From the NCBI GenBank assembly GCA_964017065.1, contig OZ024784.1, positions 1,920,598 to 1,984,597 of the forward strand: 64,000 nt of DNA, read 5' to 3'. Of this stretch, positions 23,728-35,013 are shown in pieces. The stretch is from Haliclona indistincta. Its lineage: Eukaryota > Porifera > Demospongiae > Haplosclerida > Chalinidae. The notes beneath the pieces were generated by a model. That model had not been told where the DNA came from and searched no databases. It saw nothing but the letters and a program-made list of their open reading frames with translations. A program made the translations under genes and the position numbers. Position 1 is the first letter of the stretch. Every line of letters begins with the position of its first letter.

Positions 23728-26700
23728 CTATTCATGAATATCTAGCTTAGAATACTGTCCATCACTATCAGTATCATCTCTTTGTAGTGACTGCTGATCA
23801 TCATGAGTGGTAGCTGACAGCTGCACCTGATGGTTGAGAGAGCTGTACTGGTGATCCAACCCTCCAACACATCCTGTCATGTACACTGGATTATCTAGTG
23901 TGGGCAGTGTTGATAAACAGTGTACGTCTTCATTTTCATTTCTCTTGCTGTCTTCATTGTTGACTGGTTTCACAACACTGTACTGTGCTTCAACAGTTTG
24001 TTGCTGTTGTTTTCTTGTACTAATAACTGGTACTTCATAAGCTGTTGGTTCATGACTAAAAACACTCTCATCTATAGCAGAGGTTTCTTTACACCTGCAA
24101 AGAAAATAGAAGCTGTGAGTTGGTATACAAACTAAGTATACTCACGGAGGATGAGTTATGATGTCATAGTAACCTAGTATAGAAAAGCCAACAATTATTA
24201 TCAGCTGTTGTAGCAATAATGATATTGTGGTTTCACTAACCAGTATCTTTGCTGGTAGAGCTGCTTTGTGCCTTCTTCTTCCTCTTCCTCTGGTGTATCA
24301 CTATCAGTATTACAATCAGTGATGAGCAGACAATGAGTAGTAGAACTACTGCACACACTCCTACTACTGATACTAGTACAATCATAGGTGCTTCACTAGG
24401 TATCACTGAGCTTGATGAGGTAGTTGGGTCTACTGCAGTAACAAAAGGCGATAGTTGAAATGAAGTAAAGTCTGTAATAAAGTGTAATACTGAGCTTGTA
24501 TTTAAAACTTAAAGAGAACATCCAATGTTCTTACCTACATAATATTCCATTGGACAGTCTGCATATTTATTAGGATTTACTGACACATATGAACTCAGTG
24601 TAGTGGTAGGAGCAGGTAATGTGGTCTGTTCAGAGTGAACTGGTAGATCAGCACATGTCATATTATTCATTGTCTGTGTTACTGTCCCCTGGTTAGCACA
24701 TGTTGGTTGAGTGTAGTTCTCAGGAGCCAGTAGAGTGAACACATTGCTCCTCATCAGAGGCTGGTCAGGATCAGCTGTTGTGTTGATCACCTGACACCAG
24801 TACTTGCCGAGGTAGCTGGGGTTGTACTGCTGGTTGAGAAAGTCACTGTCATGATATCTTGAGAACCAATGCATGATTCCTTGTGAGTTATTAGGGTCAC
24901 CAAGTCCCAGGTCCTCTACTGCTCCAGTTGTGTTCTCTCTGAACCATCGTATTTCAAACTCATTAGTTAGATGCCTCACAGTACACTCCAGTGTTATTGT
25001 AATGGATCCATTTTGATAGGGATTACAGCAGTTTAGTGTAGTAGAAGGAGGTTGCTGTGTGTACTCAAACATACACTGACCTGCCAGCAGGAGACATTTT
25101 AAAAGAAAATTGAATAAAGATTTCTGACGGCTATCGTGAACTCGTCGAATTTATATCGTCGTGATTTCGCTAAAAACTAAGTTCAAAAGGCACCTGCCAG
25201 GAGAATTTCACTGCTGTTCGCGGGTGTTTCGTGCTGGGCACTGCTCGCGTAAAGGTGCTAGGCGCGCTGAAGAAAGAAAGAAGAAGAAAACGAAGATTAC
25301 GAAATTCGATTTTCACCGTTCCACGTACTGCTTAGTCACTTTAGTAACAATTTCGAGCACGGCTGAGCCTTATGGGTAAAGAAAATAAAAAGATTTCTAA
25401 CGAAATCAAAGGGATGTAGGGATAAAGAAATCTGCTACTGGTCCACAATGTAAACCAACAAGGAGCAAGCATGGAATGGTAACACGATTGACTTGCTAAC
25501 AGACCATAGATCCCTACATCAGTGGCTGTACATAACATTTTGACTATACCAGTGGACTATACTATAATTATTTGTCACAAGCTAAATTCAATTCAATGCA
25601 TGTTAGGTATCAGTCAATAGCAACTAGCAGAACTGCTGTAGTCAGCCACTGATGTAGGGATCTATGGTTTGTTAGCAAGTCAATCGTGTTACCATTCCAT
25701 GCTTGCTCCTTGTTGGTTTACATTGTGGACCAGTAGCAGATTTCTTTATCCCTACATCCCTTTGATTTCGTTAGAAATCTTTTTATTTTCTTGTTTGTGT
25801 CCTTTTTTCTTTTACAGTGAGTTTCAAATTTTTGGTGCAGTTCGAATTCGGCAAGATAATGTATCTCTTTTTTGTTTCCATCATTGGTTTGGTTTGCTTT
25901 TCTTGATGATTGCTTTTTAACTTGTAGCTCCTAAATACTGAAACTAGCTCATGCATTCATGCATGCTGCAACCTGGATGCACAGCATACGAGCCCCGCCC
26001 ACTCTGGTTTAGAATTTTCTGTATGGCTGTGATACTATCTGGCAAGCAGCAGAACGGTGATACTACACGAGCTTACTCTGTGAGTTGTTCTTCGAAGACT
26101 CCAGACGCCAATATGCGCTCTCCATACGGTACGGCGATACTCTACTTCTTCTTCTTAGTTTTTGTTGCCTCCTCGAATGAGAAGAGTACCACCATCTGGT
26201 GGGGAAAGAAGAGAATGTAACAATTTAGCACGGTAGCTGTACAGATCTGCCAAGAATCGGAGAATCAGTTCTTGATCTTCAAACCAGGATCACGTGATTG
26301 ATTACTAGTGCAGAAGTGGGAGGGGACGAATAAATTTTAGGAAACGAACAGTCTGTAGTGCGGGACACTGGAACACAAAGTGCGCCAGATCTTCTGAAGA
26401 GTCAGTAGAGCATAGAAGACAAGAAGACGATCTAGGCGACTGGCCACGCGGAGTGTTAAAAACTGCAGTGTGAGAGGCGAGGGAAGTTGCGTGAAGGATG
26501 AGTCTTATCCGAAGATTAGAAAGACGCGATAGTGATAGATTGTGTTTGACTTTTTCAATAATAGGAGCGGGATGACCATATCTGATAGCAGGAGGGAGGT
26601 TAACAATATGGGAGAGAGATGGCAGGGTAGTTGACTCAATGGAATCACGGAATTCTTCAAAGACTAGGGTTTTAGTCAAAGCTTTCCAAGCTTTCTTCGA

Positions 26701-27705
26701 TGGCAGATCTGAAGCAAGTTCCAAGACCGATGGGAGGGAAAACGAGTCTAAGTGAGCAGAGAAAGAATTAATCAAGCTTTGAGAAGGAGGTGGACATTGA
26801 TTAGCTCGATAAATAAGAATATGGCGAGACACAGCATAATCAGGAAGAGCTAGCACATTTCTGACAAAATTTAACTGTCTATGGGCAATGAGGTAGGAGA
26901 TTGGGATAGTACCACAAAGATAATGTACACCAAGGGATGGTACATGAGATGGAACACCAAGAATAGTTCTTAAAATCTTAAGCTGAGATCTTTCCATCAT
27001 TATCTCAGTCTTGGTAGGAGCCCATACTTCAAAACCAAGCCCATACTTCAATACTCTACACGTGTGTTTGGTCACGTGCGTATTACGTAATCACAATAAT
27101 GGCGTCAAACACTTAGCTGACAACTGTTCGTGAGCTCGTCAAATGTATATCATCGTTTCGCTAAAAACTAAGTTCAAAAGGCACATGCCAGGAGAATTTC
27201 ACGACTGTTCGTGGGTGTTTTGATCTCGACACTGCTCGCGTAAAGGCGCTAGGCGAGTTGAAGAGAGAAAGAGAGAAAACGAAGATGACGAAAGTCGATT
27301 TTCACCGTTTCCAGGTTCGTCGCTTTAGTAATAATTTCGAGCAATCTCCTTGCTACTGTAAGATGGGGCAACGCCAGAGAGCAGATCTAAGTGTCTTTGG
27401 ACGTATACAATTCATCACCAGGCGAAATATCAGCGTTTGAACGCTAATACATTGTATGTAGCCGCCATCTTCTTTTCTCGTTCATCCCTACATAGGGAGT
27501 CACTACCGTGCCTCCCTAATTATGAATTGAGGCAACGCCAAAGAGCAGATCAATTGTAGCCGCCATTTTGTTTTTATACTATTAGACTACCGTGCGTCAC
27601 CCTAATAAGAGCAGCTATAGTTTTACAGAGCAACTCACCTGAACAACACAAATAATAGAGATGTAGTATCACCATTGTACTGAAAGCAGTGTATTGAGAC
27701 TCCAT
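23728..27705 (-). CDS. IgR11: intact single-Ig receptor, TM-A, tail I', intron 1 enlarged by transposons
   Basis: Exons: 27639-27705 (SP-B), 24535-25080 (Ig and stalk), 24241-24432 (stem plus TM-A), 24146-24173 (mini-exon GYYDIITHPP) and 23728-24094 (tail I'). Total 1200 nt, 399 aa; all phases agree. Intron 1 is about 2.56 kb instead of about 50 bp because of inserted DNA (about 25102-27602). Exon 1 is recognised by near identity to the SP-B exons of IgR4 and IgR8. Tail I' contains TAYEVPV, AQYSVV, NPVYMTG, HQYSSL and GQYSKL. Splicing across the enlarged intron is the main uncertainty. Confidence 0.75.
25381..25790. repeat. Foldback repeat with 147-bp arms
   Basis: Arms 25381-25527 and 25644-25790 are near-perfect reverse complements (one mismatch noticed) around a spacer of about 116 bp. 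Confidence 0.88.
26305..27075 (-). pseudogene. LINE ORF2 C-terminal remnant
   Basis: A 256-aa open frame resembles the region C-terminal to reverse transcriptase in non-LTR retrotransposons: an EIMMERSQLKILRTILGV-like stretch, then a terminal CLLC...HFVFQC zinc-knuckle-like motif (CxxC-x9-H-x4-C) near the end. No YxDD polymerase motif or endonuclease is present, so it is a 5'-truncated or fragmentary copy. Clade not assigned. Confidence 0.65.
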
Positions 27706-27950
27706 TGATCCAGTCGATCTGGACAGCTTCAGGGTATAATCCCAAAGGAAGTCGGACACTGCTTATACTGTTGTGTTTGTTTACTCATTCATGTTGCTCC
27801 ATGTACACTACAGCACAACTTGTAATGATAATGAAGATAAGCATTCAAACTTCCAGTGGGTGCCCTCAAAACTAAAATCTACATTCATACATGCATGAAC
27901 TTTAGTGAAGATTCTTATGAATAAGCAACAAAACTACTTGTACATAATAA

Positions 27951-29790
27951 TACGGTGGCCCTAAAGGTCGGCTCTCGCGACTCATGCCCTCGTCCCTCAC
28001 GACTCATGCCCTCGTCCCTCACGAACGTTCTCTCCTCCCTCACGAATGTTCCCTCATCCCTCAGGAATGTTCTCTCCTCCCTCACGAATGTTCTCTCGTC
28101 CCTCACGAATGTTCTCTCACGAACGTTTCTCGAAAGTTATTAAAGCGAGTATTAAGGTTACGGGATACACCACGCCCACTTACAAGCAAGCAGAAATGGT
28201 TGCCTGAAAAAAACACTCGTAGCATCGCGCTTGTTGGTTTGGCTGAATACAGCGCTGCATATCCAGTTAGAGCAAAGACTGCACTTCGTCTTCAGCAAAA
28301 GCGGTGGCTAGGCGCGCTACCATAGTGCGTTACGAAGTACACGAAATAACGAGCAGCTTCGTCAACTAAGAAATCGAAATTCTCGTTGTGGGCACTCTGT
28401 AGCACGACTAGACTTGGCATGCAGCTAGACAGCTTAGTTATCTAGGGACCCACGGATCCTTTTTTCGATATCAGCTTTAGTTGCCGAATTATGTTCACGC
28501 ATACACTCGAAAATTAGCTTTGACAAGCTTTTCGAGTGTATGCGTGAACATAACTCTGTAACTAAAGCTGATATCGAAAAAAGGATCCGTGGGTCCCTAG
28601 ATAACTAAGCTGTCTAGCTGCATGCCAAGTCTAGTCGTGCTACAGAGTGCCCACAACGAGAATTTCGATTTCTTAGTTGACGAAGCTGCTCGTTATTTCG
28701 TGTACTTCGTAACGCACTATGGTAGCGCGCCTAGCCACCGTTTTTGCTGAAGACGGAGTGCAGTCTTTGTTCTAACTGGATATGCAGCGCTATATTCAGC
28801 CAAACCAACAAGCGCGATGCTACGAGTGTTTTTTCAGGCAACCATTTCTGCCTGCTCGTAAGTGGGCGTGGTATCCCGTAACCTAGCTTAGCGCTTAAGG
28901 TTAATGGATACCACGCCTACTACGAGTAGCTACATGTAGCTAAGGAATGGTTGCCTGAAAAAAAACACTTGTAGCATCGCGTGTGTTGGTTTGGCTGGAC
29001 AAAGCATTGTATATCCAGTCAGAGCAAAGACTGCACTTTGTTGTTTGCAAAAGCGACGGCTCGACTCGTTACCATAGTGCAACGAGCAGTTTCGTCGACC
29101 GTAAAAGTCGAAATCTCGTTGTGGGCATCTGTAGCACGACTAGACTTGGCATGCTAGACTGCTTAGTTATCTAGGGACCCACGGATTAATTCATCGATAT
29201 CAGGTTTTAATTGCAGAGTTATGTTTTATACGCACGTACTCGAAAACTGAAGCTGGTCAAGGTTAATTCTGCGTCAACATAACTCGGCAACTAAAGCTGA
29301 TATCGATGAATGGATCCGTGGGTCCCTAGATAACTAAGCAGTCTAGCTAGCTACATGCCAAGTCTAGTCGTACGCGTGCTACAGAATGCCCACAACGAGA
29401 TTTCGACTTTTACGGTCGACGAAACTGCTCGTTGCACTATGGTAACGAGTCGAGCCGTCGCTTTTGCAAACGACAAAGTGCAGTCTTTGCTCTGACTGGA
29501 TATGCAATGCTTTGTCCAGCCAAACCAACACACGCGATGCTACAAGTGTTTTTTTCAGGCAACCATTCCTAGCTAGCTACATGTACTTGCTCGTAGTAGG
29601 CGTGGTATCCATTAACCTTAATACTCGCTTTAATAACTTTCGAGAAACGAACATTCGTGAGGGACGAGAGAACATTCGTGAGGGAGGAGAGAACATTCCT
29701 GAGGGATGAGGGAACATTCGTGAGGGAGGAGAGAACGTTCGTGAGGGACGAGGGCATGAGTCGCGAGAGCCGACCTTTAGGGCCACCGTA
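27951..29790. mobile_element. 1.84-kb foldback element between IgR11 and IgR12
   Basis: Starts TACGGTGGCCCTAAAGG and ends with its reverse complement. The outer arms carry tandem copies of a roughly 22-bp unit around CCTCACGAATGTTCTCTC (27995-28125, mirrored at 29640-29755). Inside are two large, mutually similar palindromes, centred near 28515 and 29255. The paralogous spacer at 11940-11960 lacks it. TAA flanks both sides, a possible target duplication. No transposase seen. Confidence 0.85.
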
Positions 29791-29857
29791 TAATTATACT
29801 TTCTAATCTCAACAGTCACTAATTAGTTGTTATCACACTAGTCTTGTCAGTATATTA

Positions 29858-31859
29858 TCATTGTGGAATAGTGTAGGTGTGTTCCTCTCTTCTAGTAGGG
29901 TCTGCAATGGCGTACTCCTTGTCTCCTATCTTCACTGAGGGTGCTCCTTTCTTCCCAGCACTAGTGCAGGGTGTGGTGTACATACTGGTGTAGTCAGTGG
30001 TAACAGTGTCCAGTGGTTGGTAGTGGGAGCTCTGCTGGTCGTCATTGTGAGTGTGTGGTGGGTTAACATCAAAATAGTGAGGATTCCAATATTGTGGATC
30101 TTCAGTCATTTGATGATCTGCTGGAATATAATTGCAAACACGATACAAGTATAGTACACAGTAAATACCATTCAGTGTTTCTTACTGATTATTTCTGTAG
30201 ATTCTACCTTTCTTTCTGAAGAGCTAGATAATGTTTACATTATATTTATTATTATTTAAGTAGTTGTCTTTATTGTTGCTCACTTCTGATGTTTGTCATT
30301 CTGGGTTTGCTTTGCTGTAATTGATGATTCTAATACAGTTATGTAAATATTATTGGTTTATGCTAACCTCTTTTCTTTATTCTTTGTCTCTTTAACCCTT
30401 TAACCCCTAATGTCGCCTTTTGGCGACATACATACTTCAGATGCCCTAACTTTATCAAAAAGTGTTAAAAAAGCCCAAAATTGAGCCAAATTGAAGAATA
30501 CAAATAACCGCAAAAAATTGACCGGTTTTTGGCGCGCCCCCTGCGCTAAACGTATTGGCTTCGGCATTTCTATGGCTTCAGTGCAAAATTCACAACATTT
30601 TAGGAAAAACAAAATGGCTGCCAAGAAAATTGGGACATTTTATGGCTTCAGGGTGCTCGGAAACACATTTTTGGACATTCTCTATGATCTGGGCTACATT
30701 TTGCACTCACCAAAACCACTGCTATTTGTGTGTACTTTTCAGCAGCCAGCCCCAAAGTACTAACTTTGAGCAAAATTTGACGAGGTCGTTGCACTTTATC
30801 GGCTTCACTTTCGAAGTGGGAGGGGCATATTGACCGACTTGAGTGTGGGCAATTGCGGCTACTCACTGGGGTAAAAGGACGCAAATTTGAGACCAGTAGC
30901 TCAAAAGACACACGAGATATTCACGAGAGAAGTGGTCAGCATTTACGAGGTTAAAATTTCAGCTGGATAATTTAGTAATTAAAGGGTTAATAGTAACAGG
31001 ATGATAGTAACTGATATTACACTGACAATAATAATGACAGCACTCAATACAGCTGCTACTGGATACACTATGAGCAATACACTTGCTGTTGGACTAGCTG
31101 GAGAGATAGTGGAGGAGGTGATATTTGTAACATAACTACCTGAAGTAACATTAGTTAGTGAAAGACTCATACACTTTTCCATTGAACAGCATGTATTCTT
31201 ACCTTCTGTAGGACTGTCTTGCATTTTGCTGCTTGATTTGTCCAATGAACTCAGTGTAGTGGTAGGAGCAGGTAATGTGGTCTGTTCAGAGTGAACTGGT
31301 AGATCAGCACATGTTATATTCTCCATTGTCTGTGTTACATTGCCCTGGCTAGCACATGTTGGTTGAGTGTAGTTCTCAGGAGCCAGTAGAGTGAACACAT
31401 TGCTCCTCATCAGAGGCTGGTCAGGATCAGCTGTTGTGTTGATCACCTGACACCAGTACTTGCCGAGGTAGCTGGGGTTGTACTGCTGGTTGATAAAGTT
31501 CCTTTCATGATACAGTGAGAACCAACGCATGGTTTCTTGCCCTTGTGATCCATCAGGATCACCAAGTCCCAGGTCCTCTACTGCTCCAGTTGTGTTGTCT
31601 CTGAACCATCGTATCCCAAACTCATTAGTTTGATACCTCACAATACACTCCAGTGTTATTGTAATGAGTCCATTTTGATAAGGATTACAGCAGTTTAGTG
31701 TAGTAGAAGGAGGTTGCCGTGTGTACTCAAACATACACTGACCTGTGATAATAGAGAGTTAATGTCAAACTAAATTCACTAGACCATCTCACCTGAACAA
31801 TACTGATTAAGCAGACATAATATCATCTGTAAACTGATAGTGATGTGATGAGACTCCAT
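29858..31859 (-). CDS. IgR12: single-Ig receptor, TM-B exon interrupted by a piggyBac-like MITE
   Basis: Exons: 31793-31859 (SP-A), 31203-31742 (Ig and stalk), TM-B exon from 31139 leftward, then mini-exon 30186-30215 and tail II 29858-30117. The TM-B frame is open through VTIILLL, then enters the 591-bp insertion and stops (LTL, stop at about 30979). The basic stop-transfer and tail are lost from the reading frame, though the mini-exon and tail sequences downstream look undamaged. Predicted product: Ig domain, stalk and TM without a tail. The stalk has LDKSSSKMQ; the internal donor GTAAG is present (63-nt intron). Confidence 0.72.
30396..30986. mobile_element. piggyBac-like MITE, 591 bp, TTAA target duplication
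   Basis: Ends CCCTTTAACCC and TTAAAGGG, flanked by TTAA at 30392-30395 and 30987-30990. The paralog IgR5 has an unoccupied CTTTAATAG at the matching place (about 12549-12557). The TTAA target and CCCTT terminus are the piggyBac pattern. No transposase inside. Confidence 0.88.
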
Positions 31860-32388
31860 TGATGCTATTTTAGGACGAAATGACGCACTGCTAATGCTTG
31901 TACTTAGTGTTTATTTATGCACTCAAACTGAATGATAACATCCAAAGTATACAACAAAGCATTGGTCATTGTAAAGTCTGCCGTTTCACATAAAAATTAT
32001 GACTTGTAGTGATTCTTTTTTCAAGAAGGAACGCTACTGCTAATACTTGAACTTGTCTTTGTGCTCTCACCTCTGCTACAGTTTTTCTGCTCTCAACCAT
32101 GTTCTGTGCTGTTCATGTTGCAAATTAGTCAATATTTTGTATATGTATTTTACAGACTTTGGCTTAAATTAGTCATTAATGCCGGATTTATGTACACTAC
32201 AAACATCATCAGAGAAGCAGAGCACAGCTAGTCTTAGCCTCGCTTCCTGGACTGGAGGCGAGGCTAAGCTAGTCTCTGTACTGTGTATTTGGTCTATACA
32301 CTACAATACCAATCTAAGACTGTCCAGTATTTCTAGCTATAATATTCTATGATTACATTGTAGTCTGCAAATTTAATAATTATTATCT
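31860..32388. other. Repeated intergenic block, IgR12/IgR13
   Basis: Copy of 594-1082 with small indels. A short inverted pair, TAGCCTCGCTTCC and its complement, lies at about 32235-32270. No gene seen. Confidence 0.5.
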
Positions 32389-33959
32389 TCAAAAGGCTGA
32401 TTCATTAATCTTGATCTTAGAATACTGTCCATCACTATCAGTATCATCTCTTTGTAGTGACTGCTGATCATCATGAGTGGTAGCTGACAGCTGCACCTGA
32501 TGGTTGAGAGAGCTGTACTGGTGATCCAACCCTCCAACACATCCTGTCATGTACACTGGATTATCTAGTGTGGGTAGTGTTGATAAAAAGTGTCCGTCTT
32601 CATTCTGATCTCTCTTGCTGTCTTCATTGTTTACTGGTTTCACAACACTGTACTGTGCTTCAACAGTTTGTTGTTGTTGTTGTTTTCTTGTAACAACAGG
32701 TACTTCATAAGCAGTTGGTTCATGACTAAAAGCACTCTCATCTATAGCTGAGGTTTCTTTACACCTGCAAAGAAATAGAAGCTGTGTTTTGGTATACAAA
32801 CTAAGTATACTCACGGAGGATGAGTTATGAAGTCATAGTAACCTAGTATAGAAAAGTCAGTAGTTTGAGCAATGAAAAATAATGTGGTTTCACTAACCAT
32901 TTTCTTTGCTCGTAAAGTATTTTTGTAGATTCTTTTTCCTCCTCCTCCTCTGTTGTATCACTATCAGTATTACAATCAGTGATGAGCAGACAATGAGTAG
33001 TAGAACTACTGCACACACTCCTACTACTGATACATATATCATGACATAACTTGAAGTAGGAGCAGTCTGTTCGGAGTGAACTGGTAGATCAGCACATGTC
33101 ACATTCTTTACTCTCTGCGTTACTGTTTTCAGGCTATCACATGTTGGTTGAGTGTAGTTCTCAGGAGCCAGTAGAGTGAACACATTGCTCCTCATCAGAG
33201 GCTGGTCAGGAACAGCTGTTGTGTTGATCACCTGACACCAGTACTTGCCGAGATAGCTGGGGTTGTACTTCTGGTTGAAGAAGTGATATAACCTTGAGTG
33301 CAATTGCATATTCTTTTGGAATTCATAATCACCAAGTCCCAGGTCCTCTACTGCTCCAGTTGTGTTCTCTCTGAACCATCGTATCTCAAACTCATTAGTT
33401 TGATTCCTCACAAAACAATCTAGTGCTATAAAAATAATACTACCATTAAATCGGTAAGGATTACAGCTGCTTAATGTAGTTGAAGGAGGTTGTTGAGTGT
33501 ACTCATAGGTGGCTGCAGGAATTTGAAGTAGCCCGGGCTCGTTTTAGCGGCGCGCTTGCGCGCCGCAAAAATTTTGCGTTAATGATATTCATATAGGGAC
33601 TGGGTGTGGTTTCACTATTTTAGTTCTCGCGAGTTCTCGTCACATTCTGCGAAGCGAAAAACGAGCTCATCTACTTGGTCTCACAGGTTCGAAGATAAGT
33701 CTCGTTACTACAAGCCTATTTATCCTTGAAAAATGCACGTTATATACGTTGCGCTCGCACATTAATATTTCAGCTAGCCAAGCCAGCCCGGGCATGCCCG
33801 GGCCTGCAGCCGCTTATGAGTGTACTCATACATACACTGACCTGTGGTTGGCTATAAATTGTCAATAGCAACAACTATACAGATTAGCTCACCTGAGCAA
33901 TACTGAGCAATCTTGGAAATAATGATCAGTAAGCTGACGACTATGTGACGAGACTCCAT
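32389..33959 (-). pseudogene. IgR13: receptor with fused Ig-TM exon, broken by a 311-bp insertion
   Basis: Exons: 33893-33959 (SP-D type), 32898-33841 (Ig, stalk and TM-A in one exon, split by the element 33507-33817), 32815-32842 (mini-exon GYYDFITHPP) and 32389-32764 (tail I', ending NESAF). A deletion joined CADLPVHSEQTAPTSS directly to VSVVGVCAVVLLL, removing the stem and intron 2 while keeping frame; without the insertion the fused exon would be 621 nt and in frame. The element interrupts codons just after the Cys-containing QCMYEY start, so the gene is probably dead. The Ig variable segment (GDYEFQKNMQLHS) is one of the most divergent. Confidence 0.78.
33507..33817. mobile_element. 311-bp element with 12-bp target duplication in IgR13
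   Basis: GAGTGTACTCAT occurs on both sides (33495-33506 and 33818-33829) and once in paralogs such as IgR17. Ends are AGGTGGCTGCAGG and CCTGCAGCCGCTT, imperfect inverted repeats. A GC-rich palindrome (GCGGCGCGCTTGCGCGCCGC) lies near 33547. Non-autonomous. Confidence 0.83.
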
Positions 33960-34129
33960 TTGAGCAAGCTATGAACAGAAAATCGATCACTGTTTACTCC
34001 CTCGATAAAGCTCTATGTACAACAATGAAAATTAATTTCCATTCAGACGCATCACCTTTTCTTGCAGTGGTACCCTCGGGATTACTAACAACTGTATACA
34101 TGTGAGCAATGTAACCACCATTTAGCTAC

Positions 34130-34680
34130 ATGTATAGTGGTAGAGGCAGATAGTGTATTTGTTGTGTACTGGTTAAAGCACATTGTGTAATTCTCAGGAG
34201 CCAGTAGAGTAAACACTGGCTCCTGAGAGGGTAGTCAGCTGTTGTGGGTAGTCAGCTGTTGTGTTGATCACCTGACACCAGTACTTGCCGAGATAGCTGG
34301 GGTTGTACTGCTGGTTGAAGAAGTCACTGTCATGATATCTTGAGAACCAATGCATGCTTCCTTCTCTTTGCGACCTATCAGGGTCACCAAGTCCCAAGTC
34401 CTCTACTGCTCCAGTTGTGTTCTCTCTGAACCATCGTATTTCAAACTCATCAGTTTGATGCCTCACAACACAGTCAAACACTATTGTAATTCTTTCATCA
34501 CGATTGAAAGGATTACGGTTTTGTGTAGTAGAGAGAGGTTGCTGTGTGTATTCAAATATGCACTGACTTGCTATCAGTAAATCATGCTGATGACAGTATT
34601 CCTTAGTTTAGCTTACCTGAACCACACTGAGCACACTGACACAATAATGTCAGTAAGAAGATAATACTTTGAGACTCCAT
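34130..34680 (-). pseudogene. IgR14: signal-peptide and Ig exon remnant
   Basis: Exon 1 34617-34680 (SP-C) and a partial Ig exon (to about 34570). The frame runs through YLGKYWCQVINTTA and then breaks in a rearranged stretch (GTAGTCAGCTGTTGT duplicated at about 34230-34262); TTTAC and stalk pieces remain to about 34130. The Cys of the NxCNP loop is Arg (CGT). No TM or tail exons follow before IgR13. Dead fragment. Confidence 0.85.
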
Positions 34681-35013
34681 CAAATCAACTATGAACCAGA
34701 AATTAGTCATCAGTCAATCCATTCATGCTTCACATAACATCAATGAAATTTATACTAGGAACCTCAGTCAATAAATACACATGACCATGTGATTTGTTGT
34801 AACAACAACACTCCAGTTGTGTTGTGTTGAGTTGAAAAGTCAACAATTATTATTATCAGCTGTTGTAGCAATAAAATATTGTGGTTTCACAAACCAGTAC
34901 TGCACAACCTACTATGGCTAGTTTATTAGCTCCTTTCATACTATTAATATTGTATATTGCATGAAAGAGAGAGAGGCTGAAGAGTCACATGCAACTGTGA
35001 TGTTTGCAGAAAA
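34681..35013. other. Intergenic spacer between IgR14 and IgR15
   Basis: Copy of the 21705-22022 block. No gene seen. Confidence 0.45.

Larger units (their letters stand above)
25102..27602. mobile_element. Composite transposon insertion in IgR11 intron 1
   Basis: The IgR8 and IgR15 introns read continuously through this point (GACATTTTA-TTAAGAGCAG), so about 2.5 kb is inserted. It contains two direct copies of a roughly 230-bp sequence (about 25130-25365 and 27113-27345), a 147-bp inverted-repeat pair, and a LINE remnant on the minus strand. Confidence 0.75.

Noticed and set aside
27955..28325. Plus-strand frames rich in LTNVLSS repeats
   Set aside because: They arise from the tandem 22-bp units of the foldback element.
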